Source: Colius striatus (lineage: Eukaryota > Chordata > Aves > Coliiformes > Coliidae). Taken from it: a DNA stretch of 64,000 bases. The position numbers were made by a program, and so were the translations under genes. Each line of letters starts with the position of its first letter. Positions within the stretch are counted from its first letter, which is position 1. The notes under the pieces were generated by a model that had not been told where the DNA came from, did not search any database, and worked only from the letters and a program-made list of their open reading frames with translations. The stretch is from assembly GCF_028858725.1 (NCBI RefSeq), contig NC_084762.1:35732298-35796297 (forward strand). Direction: 5' to 3'. Below are positions 38,641 through 50,705 of the stretch, one piece after another.

Positions 38641-41629
38641 TCTGGAGCTGCATCTGAACAGTATCTATAGAGTGGATCTTCCACTAATCCTCCTTCTCTA
38701 ATTATCATGAACAAGTTTTCATTTTCAGTTAGATGACAATGGCCTAGCTCAAAACTTTCCAGCAAAATCTTTGTGCCTAGATATTAAGTTCTTCTCATAA
38801 TGATGAGATTTAAACCTGCAGAACACTCTACACTGGGGCATGTTATGCTGATAATGTACTATTTTGCTACACAATCTATGAAGTATAAAAAGTTCTTTGT
38901 TGCATCATGATCTGCTCCATTTGTGTATAAATAGCACTATTAATACAAAAGGAAATGTAACACCAAGTTTTACTTAAATGACAGCTGCAAAAGAGGTTAG
39001 GAGATAATGTAGCTATCATAACAAAAAAATTAAGGGCAATTGCAGTAGCTCTTTCTCAAAATAATCTTGGTTTTGTTTTCTTATTATTTCCCATCCAGTC
39101 ATGACAAGATTAAATATTTGAAACTAAAATATTTTGACGTTTATATGTTGGGGTGATTTGAGGGCAATTCGGTTTGTAGAGTTCAGGTTCCATCTAAATG
39201 TGCAGCAAATGTGCAGCAAACACCAAAAAAAGAGAAAAACACCATTAGGCATTTCTATGAGGTAATAAGCAGTACCATACTGACAACATAGCTGACACTG
39301 GGCCACAGGGGATTTCAGAAGCCCGTCTGTTGTTGCATTGCAGCAACCCTGTACCCACTATCTCCATCAGCTTTTACAAATCCTTACCTGGCCAGCAGAT
39401 GAAAGACTTCCATTCCTATGACAACCCTGTGATTCGTATCTATGGCTTGGTTACTTCCAGTGTATGGCACATGGAACACAACTGGTCAGAGTTTAAAATT
39501 TTGGCCACATTCAGGACATGGACAAAATCCTGTCTGATACACAATGTGATTAAAACAATTTTGGACTAAACCAAAAAATCTGGATTCTGCTCGTTCTTCA
39601 ATATTTAATACCAGTTAAATGTTGAGATCTACCCTGGCTTCCAACTGGCATTAAGATGCTGGTCAAAGGCTACCCAGTCCTGACCATATTTGGGATGGAT
39701 GTGTTTTGTTGCAAAGAGAGAGAAATGTCTAACACATTTTCTTACCAGTTCTGAAACTCGTCCTGAAACTATACTAAAATAGCTTCTGATTACAGATATT
39801 TTCTGTGAACTATGAGGCAGGTGAGGACTTGTTTTTTCCTCATGACCTATGGGCCAAGTTCTTGAGTGCTGCAGAGAAGCTGCTGTAGTACTACTTAAAA
39901 TTTGAATTAGTTGAAGTAATATACCATGAAATCTTGGCTTAAAGAGCTGCTGAATACCAGATCAAACCCAACTTCTCAGTGCTACATGCATCACCTTTCT
40001 TTTTTTTTTTCTTCACTGTATGGATGTGAGAGAAACACAATACTCAAGTATAAAGGACCATCCTAATCTGCATTAGAATGAGATGTATAGGTATGTAGTA
40101 AGTGCCAATCTGAGCACTCAGATGTGGAATTAGGACTTTGTATATAGGTACTTATTTTAGAAAGTGGATCTCAGAGGATATATAGGGTTGCTCACTTAGC
40201 TTGGAAAACCCTGCTCCAGTTTTAAAAGCTACTTGTCACTGCAGAGCAATTTTGAAGCAAAGTGGTATGTTTGGTGGCCTCATTTGCATGACAATACCCA
40301 GAATGCTCTCCTAACTCACAGCTATTTCATGGAAGGGCTGATGCATTCAAGCTTTGAGAATAAACCCCAATCATGTGGGTGTACTGGTGCATATCATTTT
40401 AATACTCCCCCCCAATCCACTTGCAAAAGGTAGAACTATTGAAGTGGTAATCATTACAGGTAACTGAACTAAACTGTTTGTCATCAACATTTGCTAGAAA
40501 TCAAGCAAGTCTCTGAGACATCATTGATTAGCTGATCATTTAGTACCTATGGATTTATGCTTTAAGTGTTGACATCAGTCATCAAGGTTTCTGTGACAAG
40601 CTGTCCCAATATATTAACAATCAATTAGAAAAACTAAGTAACATGACACGAGACACAGAGAATAATAGTTCATCAAGATGGACTTTGCTCAGCTCCTGCA
40701 CTTCTCCTCTCTCACAGCTTGCTGCAAAATAAATGCACTACATTGACTTACACGGCAATACAGAATATCACAGTCTGCTCTATTGTGTGGATTTCACTGC
40801 TGAGAAGCTGTAACACTAATTGTCAGTTTCCCACAATCAAAGTAATTTGGTTAAATAATTGGTTTACATTTACTGTATTTTATTTGCCTCACAAAAATAA
40901 ATGTTATAACAAAAGATCATCTAAAGAGGAGGGAATGCTATGGTGATAGCACCAATATGGTGCCAACATATGGAGAAATATGTGTGGTTTGTGCATATAA
41001 ACAATGATGTGAAGCTTCAGCTGTTTAGAGAACAAAGCTTTACACCTGAGTTAACTTAATATTATGATATGTGCATTCTGGTGTGTGTGCACATGTGTGT
41101 ATGAGGGGTGAAATTCTTTTGCTATTAGATTTTGGCACTGAAATTAAAGAATACAGGTTTATATCAATGCTGATTAACTGGTGATCATGTATAACTAATC
41201 CTTGATAGGGGATACATGAAGGCATTTCTTCTATTTACTCTATCAATTACACATAGTCTGCGCTCACATTGTGAAACAATGGCTTTTCCATACCTAAGAT
41301 CAGGTCGATGATATCATGATAACCCTTCAAGCCATTCTTGGCTTTTCAGATGTTTTCCTCTCTTTTATTTTATATAATATGTGGATTTGACCACAATTTT
41401 TACAGTTCCGCCCCAGATGCAGAAAGGGAACACAGTAAAAAAGTTCCTGCAGCAGTCGACAGAAGCTGTTTCCTTTAACCTCCCTCCAGACTACCAGGTG
41501 TGAAGAACAGCCGAAACACTTTCCTTCAGCCACCAGCATGGCTCTTTTTCCAAATGTCGCTAGAACGGCTTCATTCAGAATAGCCTGCCACCAGAGCTCC
41601 TTCAAAATTCTGCCAGAATGGCTTAAACT

Positions 41630-41830
41630 CAAAAGTAATTAAAAGCCTCTGAAAATCTCATAAGTCAAGGGAGTGGCATAACACCCATTAATTACAGTGC
41701 TCAGTGATGTCACACCTGTGACTTATTAGAGGCTATCCTGAAGTGGGTTCAGAGCTGCTGCTCATAATTTATCACGGTATTTTGAAGACCGCCTATTGAA
41801 AAACAGTATCTAATTGGGATGGTACATATT
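41630..41830. promoter_or_regulatory. Candidate conserved intronic non-coding element
   Basis: It contains AAGTAATTAAAAGC, CCATTAATTACAG (about 41687-41699) and GTGATGTCACACCTGTGAC (about 41704-41722). The last combines a CRE-like TGATGTCA with a CACCTG E-box. Several paired TAAT cores within 200 bases suggest a homeodomain-responsive element. Not tested by alignment. Confidence 0.28.
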
Positions 41831-44366
41831 TAGTAATAGCTCACTGCAGCATAAAGAGAATGATATGGTGGCTCTCACTGCAAAACTAGCACGGATGTAC
41901 ACAGATTTGAATGCCAAACACACCGCCATGAACCGGTGCACCTGCAGTGGGACCGTGACCCTGTGATAACTCTGATCTAGTTTAACTGTAGCTCTGTTAA
42001 CTTCAATCAACAGTCAGCTCTAAGGTGGACAGAAAAAGGAACTTCAAAGGACAAGGTGATTGTTGTTTTTTCCAGTGGGTCCTGATGTTGACTAATTTTT
42101 AGTATATTAATAATGTTACTGCAATCAGAAGGTCTATATCCTTTTGCTTAATTACACTTGTCTGTACTTGCAGGATTGAAACGCTGGTAAAGAAAGTAAA
42201 ATCCTGAACGGGTTACCTGAAATAAACAGGCGTACCTCTATTCCCATCACTCCTCAGATGCTATTTTTGCTAGAATATAGGACACGTTGCCTACAGAGCA
42301 TTGCATTCTATTATATAGAACAATACTAAATTTTGTGAATTTGCAGTAAAATTTGTCTGTATGTCATAGTCATTTACAGAAAAAAAGTATTGCAATATTT
42401 CTGCAACAGATTCTGCAATTTGCTTTTTTTCTTTGTCTGTTTTGAGTTTAAATGGAAACAAACCTTACAGTATAGAATTGGCTTAAGGTCACCTGTCTAC
42501 AAGGGATTACTGTGTAGTTCCTTTTATATTTTTCCCCCTACTAGTTTGAGGGACAAAAGGGCAGCAGTACCCTAAGGGCTTTTTCAAATAACCTCTTTAG
42601 CAAATAAAGTCATACCCTATGTATAGAGGCCATTTCATCCCAGTCCCATGGGCCGCCTGTAGGGTAAAATACTGAATTTTTCTGGCATATGTCACTGAAC
42701 GTGAAAAAGAGGAACACTACTTGGAGAAACTTAAAGGCTGAATGAAAGAATGTGTATTTCCTTAACGCACTAATTTAAAGTATTATATATTGAAGCTGAA
42801 AACATCAGCTGCAAGCATCTCATAGAAACACTGGAATACATTTGTGTGAGCCATACAGAGGCTCACATACCAACAACTGATTTACTGTGGCTTGAAAATG
42901 CAACAGATTCAGCTTATCTGAAATCTTAAACAAACAAACAAATACATTTTCTCCCGGGAAAATAAATAAAATGAAATTGGCCTTTTCTTTATGGATGTAA
43001 TCTTATGACCGTATCAACTTAACATTACCATAAACATCTCCGAAATCGACTGTCAAGAAGGAATCTGTTATGCTTATATGAATTACTATTATTGTTGTTT
43101 TTTATTGCTGCACTTGCTGCACCCCACTTCTGTAATTGGTTAACAGATAATGTGCAAACCTCCAAACTTTCATGTATTTGTAAGGTATAAAATAATGGTT
43201 TTAAAACAAATGATTTGACAGCTGCAAATGCAGGATAACACCTAGTTACATTATGGAAACAGTGTGGATAATTACTTTTTTCAAAAGGAAAGACTCCATG
43301 GACCACGGTCCTGTCTGAATTTCCCTGCAGCTCAGATAATGTGCACTAATACAAATCCTGTTGTCACCTCAACCTAAGTCTTTTTATCATCTATACATCA
43401 GTAAGAATGATGAGAGACGTCCCATGATTCTAACAGTCTTCCTTTGAAGGATCCACATGTTAATTACTGCACTAATTATGGTTTTTGAATAACCAAATGA
43501 AGTAAGCAGTCTATGGGAGGTACAGGCATAAACCTAAGACTGAGAAAATACTAGTTACTGAAGTCATCAGTGTAAACTGACACATTGAACATGCTTAAAA
43601 GAAGCAGAAGAAGTAGGTTTTAAAAGACAAGCATCTTCAATAATTAGGGTTCCATACAGGAAAAAGAAATGTTATTTCTTAATGGCAAGTGCATTTAAAC
43701 TGTTATCTAAAGATCTGAAGGTAAGCCTGCTTAATTCACTGCTTCTTCTTTTGTTATTAGGAAAACATAATTGTTCCAAATAATTAGCACTAGAGTACAT
43801 CACAAGCTGACAACAAAATTATAGAAATCTTCATATTCAGATCCGTCTAGCTGGCTATTAGGAACAGTTTCTGATCATAACCCATTAGTTGAAGTGCTGT
43901 GAGTTCTTGATTGCCACCAAATAACCTCAGATATCTGCCTAAGTTAACAGCCTCTATTTATTCAGAGTTTTCTTGACAGTAAAAATTGCTTACGATTTTT
44001 ACAGCTGCCACACAAAAGAACAGTATCGGATGTGTGCACTTGGAAGATTAGGTGATAAAATAATTGAAATGTGGATTTTAGACACGATTTTAACTCCTAA
44101 CTTTCTAAATGAAAAACAGCTAAGGGATTTTAGTGTGCTACAATGGTACTATTGTCTTTCTTGTATATTAAAAATTAAAATGAACACATTCAAAATCTTT
44201 CTAGTTGTGATGTCCATGCTAATTAAAATAGGATTTGTTTGGGGTAAGGGTTTGTGGCATAACACCCCTACTTTGTTCTTTTTGGGTTTTTCTTCCCATT
44301 GAATGCCATTTTTTTGTATTGAACTAATCAACAGATAAAGATTTATTCATCTTAAATTTCAACCTC

Positions 44367-44390
44367 TTTTTTTTTTTTTTTTTTTTTTTT
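44367..44390 (+). repeat. Poly(T) run of 24 bases
   Basis: An uninterrupted run of T, the longest homopolymer in the window. On the minus strand it could be a retroposon tail, but I recognise no element next to it and find no exact target-site duplication. Confidence 0.95.
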
Positions 44391-47300
44391 GGACTTGCTA
44401 GTGAATAATGCCAAAACAATTGCTAATTTATTTCTTGAACTAGCACGGATAGCACCACAGCAAAACATACCAGAAAGTATGGCATATTTTTAAAAGACAT
44501 TGACAAATGGATCTTCTGACAGAAATCACTGCTGTAACTCCAAAAGGTTAAAAAAAAAAACGCAACAAAAATCCGCATACTCGTGGCGAGAAGGGAAGTG
44601 TTCTCTCTTAGTTACTTACCCAGCTTCAGTGAGTGCATTTTTGATAATGTAATACAGACAAAATGAAAATTTGTTTAAATTTCCAATCTAATATTTAGTT
44701 ATCTATAATGCTATTTGAAGCTGCTTTCAAAATGGGATTTTTTGGTGATAATAGCTTGGTTTATAAACCTACAAAGCTTTTTGTCAAACCTCGTGAGGGA
44801 TAACTTTGATTACTACAGTAATTAATGATACTGGATAGTAATATGGATTTTCTGTTAAGATTTGAGTTTGAAGTTAATTAGTCTCCATATTATGATTTGC
44901 TGATTAATTACAGATATTTAGTTATAAAGAGAGATGTTAATTATTAATCTAAAAAATCATCTAGTGCAATTAACTAAAACTTTGACGTCAGTCACGGCTC
45001 TCCTTGCATGTAACTTCCAAGGTGCCAGTTCTGTGGAGGGAGGCACAGGCCTTCCCCAAAAGGTAAAAAAAAAGTCCTTCTGCTATCTTTTTTGTGTATG
45101 TAGTACAGTGAACAAATTTTACTCTTAATTTATCAGGACAAGCGACCCACTTTGAAGCAGTAAAGTAACTTAATTTTCATTGAAGGACTGATCTTTCATC
45201 GCTTATTCTTACAATATGCCTCATTTTATCACAGAAAAAAATGTGCTATAAAAGAAATTTCACTTTGAGTCTTAACTGTTGTAGTCTTGAAATCATGTCT
45301 TAACCTCAGAGCCGTGATGTTCTTCTGACTGATGGGCTTTGTCAGTTCCCATGTTAAACTCTGGAATGAGCTTCAGCATTGCTACAGATATCTGTATTTC
45401 CCAGCAGCAGCAGCAGCCTCTAGCAGTGCCAAGAAAATATTAGACCAAAACTAATAATTAATGTAACAACTCAGTTAGAATTTGAAATTATCTTTTGTTT
45501 AAAAAGAAACCTCACCCTATCTTCCCCCCTCCCTTCCCTTCACGTCTACAGGGAACAAATTTTACTGTTACTGTAAAGGGGAGGGGAATGTGATTAAAAC
45601 AAAGGGTTAAACCAAAAAGCATCAGCAGCACACCAATGTCCTGAAATTTACCCTAGTAACACAGACTCTGAACAGGGATCTGTTTACATTATCTCTAGAT
45701 CATCTTGACAATATTCATTCTCTATTTACCTAAATGAGGCAATATGATGATATTTATTGCTCAGAATGGCTAAATATAGACTTTTCCTGAGCACTCAGTA
45801 CCATAGTGGGAGGTTTTGCTCTAATCTACATCTTTAAACTGACAAGCTGGAGCATTCCTAATGAATGCCTCTTTTCATCTGGATGTCTGTGTGTATTTGA
45901 CAGTATAAATATTTAGCAATATCGGAGTCAGCTTGTGATTTTACCCAGATGGACTGATTGATGCCTTGGCTTGACGTTGCCAAAGACAATCCATGTAGTT
46001 ATATAAGCAATTTCCCTCTTACTTCCTAAGAAGCAATTAGGTGGCCAAAGGCAGCAACCCAAAAATAGTGAGAATACTTCTGGTATCAGCTGACAACGCT
46101 GAGGGATAAATAAAATATGGTACTTAAATTATTACCACTTTACTTTCATGAATCATGGGATTAAAGCTTTCACTTCTAAAGTACATATAAATTGCAGGGT
46201 TTCTTATGTCTGTAATTTGCAAGAATCTAAGTTAAAATACCAGCTAATCAGTCAACTCACATTCACCTTGGGAAAAGTACCACCCTTCCTTGTCATTTTT
46301 GTAAATTGCATGCCTAAGCACCAATGTTATTTTCAGGGGGAAAAAAAGCTTGTTGTCAATAACATATATTGCAGTCTAGTTAAAACAACATTTGTTAAGG
46401 TTTAATCGCAAATGTAATCTGCTTTTAAAGTTTAGACAGAACGCTCAGAGAAATTCAAGGGACAGATAATAAATCATTTTCTCCTATCCTGGGTGTGAAC
46501 AAGGTAGGCTGGAGTCTTGCAGGTGTGCTGCCTTTTTCTCCTACATGTTGGAGACTGTTGATGCTTTTTCCTATAAACCACACAAAAATACAGGGACTCC
46601 ATCAGCTAAGAAAGAAGGAATTTTTGCACTATCTGACTTTCAAGCCACAGAAGCTGCGCTTTCCATATCATTAAAGACTCCCAATAATGCTACTCAGTTT
46701 GTACTTTTGGCATACACTTTGTAATTCATAATGTGTCTGTGTAACAAATTGCAGCATCACGAAGTTTTAGGTAAATTTTATGCACACGTATAAAAATACC
46801 TGGATACACAAAAATCCTGGATATTGAATGTCAGCTTCACATTAGCTATGCACTGTTTGTCCACTGTTTTACATGGTGTAAGATGCCTGCGATAATTATG
46901 TCATGTGCTCTTATGCATGTTAGTGCTTTGGGGGGGAAAGAACAGTCGCACGTTATTTTTGGCAATGATAAAATTCACGTCTCAGCTATGTTGATGATCC
47001 TGCTCCACCCCCCCACAAACACCTTTAGTTTCTTTGTTTTCTATTAACTCGTCCCAGTCTTTGTATAACCCATGCAATAACCCAGGAGAAAGGGCAAGGA
47101 AGACATTATTCTTCTTGACACTAATACCTATAGATCCTGTTCTGCAGTGATACCTCTCCCTATCGCAAAGTATCTTGGCTAACAGAATTCTCCAAACTCA
47201 AGAGCTGGCACCATTAATATATTCCACAGGCAAGTGAGACAAAATGCTCACTAGTAATCAGACCTCCACAACAAGGCTTCTTGGAGACTGAGTGTCTGCT

Positions 47301-47859
47301 TGTAATGTACAGGAGCTTTAAGTGCAGCATGTATCGGCTACAGCGCACTCTTCTGAAAGGACACCTCTGACTTACTTGTTTTATTGTTATTCTGTGACCA
47401 GCTGGGTGCCAAATAAAAATAAATGTACGCTGTTTTGTATTTATTGGATTTGATTAGTAATAAATTTGTTATTGACCAGATCCAGAGTGTGAAGGCCTGA
47501 GGCACAATCCAATGGTCTCTACGCACTTGATCATTACACCCTGCACTTTCAATCAAGCTGCACTGAATTGCGTTGCTCTGTGTTTTGCTTTTGCATTGTT
47601 TGGTTTGACAATGGAAGATGAGGGAGAGGGAGAGAAAAGTTGGTTTTCTAGTCAGAACATTAGGAAAGAAAGGGAAGGCTGTCCCTTTAAACTGGAAGAT
47701 AACTACAATACAATACCAAAAGAAATCTGCGACAGAGTGCACTGCACATGGCACAATCCATTGCACAGGTTGACGTGAGAAATTACTAGGTCTGATAAGG
47801 CAAAGTTTAGAATAAACTGCATTGTTTTACAAAATATGTCATTGGGAAAAATGCATTAA

Positions 47860-48370
47860 CTCTAATCAGCCAAAATGGTGTGATTCATTGCTTAATTTCA
47901 GGGTACCGGGCTATAAATTACATCAGGCCTGCCACAACTAATTTTTGCAGTGGCATATTAGATGAAAAATGAAATGTCCAAGTGGCTACAAGTGAAAAGC
48001 TTCCATCTTTCTTCCACAGCTGAATATTACTTACTCTAATGATGTATAATAGCCTGCAACTACACTTAACCTGTGCATTAAATGGCAGCCCAAACTGTTT
48101 ACCTAGAGTTATGAAGAAGAAAACAGCAAATCAAGCAAAGGCATCTAGAGTGTGTACATTAACCTCCCACATGCCAACATAATTGTCCCCTACCGATGAT
48201 GTATAACACTGACTCCAAATCATACTTTGTATTTCTTTTTTCATACACATAATAGCTTATGCTTCAAGTATCAAAAGTGTCAAAGCATGTGTGATAAATT
48301 GATGCCAAAATGTACCTAATTAATAAGTCTGATGATGTTTAGATTAAAACAGATGTTGGTTATGTTGATA
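47860..48370. promoter_or_regulatory. Candidate conserved intronic non-coding element (about 500 bases)
   Basis: This is a long block of complex AT-rich sequence with no simple repeats, including ATTACATCAGGCCTGCC, TGCATTAAATGGCAGCC and CATCTAGAGTGTGTACATT. ATGATGTATAA occurs twice (48039-48049 and 48196-48206). Its texture matches very highly conserved vertebrate non-coding elements. It has no coding frame. Conservation and function are inference. Confidence 0.3.
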
Positions 48371-49049
48371 ACGGAACAGCAGCTAATAAAAAGAATTGCA
48401 ACCTATATGACTAAAAACTGCAGGTATTATTAAAAAAACCAGCAAGTCCATGTCATATCTGAACAGTACAAAATGGTTAGTAAGCTTCTTTGGGTGAAAG
48501 TTTTCATTTGTGTATAAATATGTAACAACACATCAAAGCAAATAATTAGATCAGCAGTACTAACAACTACCCCTTGTTTAAAATCCATAGGTAGGCTTTA
48601 CACGGAGCTCACTTTTACAAATGATACTCTGTGTGTAACAAAAAGCACTGTAAAGCAAACTTAAAATAAATAAGGTAAATTTTGCATTGATTATGTGAGA
48701 AAAAACAGTAACGAACTCCAGAAAGTTTCTAAATGTGATGAAGCAAACTGTGATTACTGAAAGTATCTTGTAGATACTACTGATTTTAACACTTCAAATT
48801 CCACCAAAAATAAATTAGAAATAACACACTGTTTTAAAAATAGCTTTAAACTATACATTAAATATCATAATATTAAAAATCTTGGGGTTTTTCCCCCCGA
48901 TGGAATATTATTGCTTATCACTTGGTTTCCTTTAAAAACACAGCATCCAAGGTGAATAAATTGATGGAAAACACAATGACAAAATATTCCATTGGTCTGA
49001 AGCAAGTTTTGGAGAATCTGATTAGGTCTCATGCTGCAATACTAGGTAT

Positions 49050-49240
49050 TCCATTTTTGCCAAAGGGCCAGCTATTATTATTAACATCATTTGTCTGAAT
49101 CATTACTCTGCACCTTGGTTCAGCAAACACTATGAAGATGGCACGGTAATAAATGACCGCAGGATTCTTTCCTGCTTCGGCCTGTTTTTATCTGCCACCT
49201 CTCTACCGTCAGCTCCATCTTTCTGAACCTCTCTGAATCC
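49050..49240. promoter_or_regulatory. Candidate conserved intronic non-coding element
   Basis: Non-repetitive sequence with mixed composition, including TTATTATTAACATCATTTG, GCACGGTAATAAATGACCG and TTTTTATCTGCCACC, immediately followed by a rare cluster of CpGs (ACCGTCAG, GGGACGGGGCG). It has no open frame of interest. Confidence 0.22.
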
Positions 49241-50514
49241 CCAAAAGGGACGGGGCGTCTATTTGTTTTCCACTAGGTTACCACTCTGTCTATTGTTGTT
49301 TGCACTAAAGGGTACGAATTCAATTCATTCTTGTGACATAAAAGCACTGATACAGTAAATTTTTTGCCCAAGAGGAAACACAAACAAAGTTGCTGAATAT
49401 GGGCTAAGATGTGAAGCACTTGTACGTACGTGAAGGAGCTTTCTCAGACAGTCTTGCTCACTGAATATTTTTTCTCCACCGCAATCTAGACAATCACATT
49501 AGAGCATTTTAAACTTACACTAACCTTGCCAAATTGGTACCTCTTGCAAAACACTGACTGTGTAGGAGGGGTTACACTATATATCCTAGCATACCAATAA
49601 GCAAGAGAAGAAACAAAGGACTGGGAGGTAAAAGAGCAAATCGGTAGCTACAAGATTAAGTAAGCCAGTGCTTCTGTGATAACAAAGGCTAGTGGGAATG
49701 GCAGTTGAGAAGCGAGGAAAATAACAAATAACCAAGGAGAAAAAAGACTTAAAGACAGTTAAATAAGAAAACAGGAATGAGAGAGAGCTACGAGGTGTTG
49801 ACTAACCTCCTTTTTCTGCGTGTTAAAATTCACACAAACTACTTTGCCTTTATTCATACCTAAACACAGCAAAAAAGTAATGAATCTGCCATATAAATGA
49901 ATGGATCAAACATGAACAGATCAGGGATAATGTCTGATATTCCACTCTGTAAAATAAAACCAAGAGATGTAAGAGGTCTCTTTCTTTTAAATAATAAAAC
50001 ATGCATGTTTTCCTCTTCAGCAACAAAAATTATTAAATGTTGGAAAATACTGTTTCCAGATCAGACAGCTCTTCAAGATTGCAACTACAAACATCTAGTC
50101 TGACATTTCATCCTTTTGCAATATCATAAGGTAGATTTTATGAAATAGCCCATTCAAAAAAGTACATTTCAATGTCCCAATATATGTAAACATGTCGGAC
50201 TTTAATGAATTTAAGTCATGTAAATGCAGTTATAAATCATAGTTAGCACTGGCTTTTCACGGCCATCATGTTTTCTCAAATACACTGCTAAAAAACATGC
50301 CAACTTGGTAAATCCTACAGAAAATAGCCAAGTACTTTCTTGTCTGAGTCTTATAAAATGCTTAAAAATAACACTCCTAAATCTGAAATGCTCTACGTGT
50401 TTACAAAACCTGAAAGGTTGCATTACACACGAATTTATTTGCTATCAAAATGCTCTACATCCCTGCCAGAAGTTACGAAGTTATCACTTGAAAATCACTG
50501 GCTAATCTAGCTTG

Positions 50515-50705
50515 TGCTAAGATGGATTTTTAATGAAAGTTTAATGAATGATAAATACTTGTTTCTTGATAAATGTTTAATTATGCCAATAATTACCAAC
50601 TGCTGAAAACTACTGTTGTGTTAATAATGGCATTTTAGTACACAAGCAGTTTCATGAGTCATGATGCTGTTAAAGATCAGAATTCCATCTGTCTAATGCG
50701 AACTA
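50515..50705. promoter_or_regulatory. Candidate conserved intronic non-coding element
   Basis: A dense run of homeodomain and POU-like cores: TTTTTAATGAAAG, TTTAATGAATGATAAAT, TTTAATTATGCC, AATAATTACC, GTTAATAATGG and GAGTCATGATG. Such clustering within 190 bases exceeds what the surrounding AT-rich intron shows, but AT-richness alone could produce part of it. Confidence 0.22.

Noticed and set aside
41327..41632. 101-codon minus frame with CFGC and CKNC motifs, checked as a missing zinc-finger exon
   Set aside because: The Cys pairs are not followed by His residues at C2H2 spacing, and no splice sites frame the segment convincingly.
44367..44670. Poly(T) run as the tail of a minus-strand retrocopy
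   Set aside because: No recognisable source sequence to its right and no exact target-site duplication flanking it.
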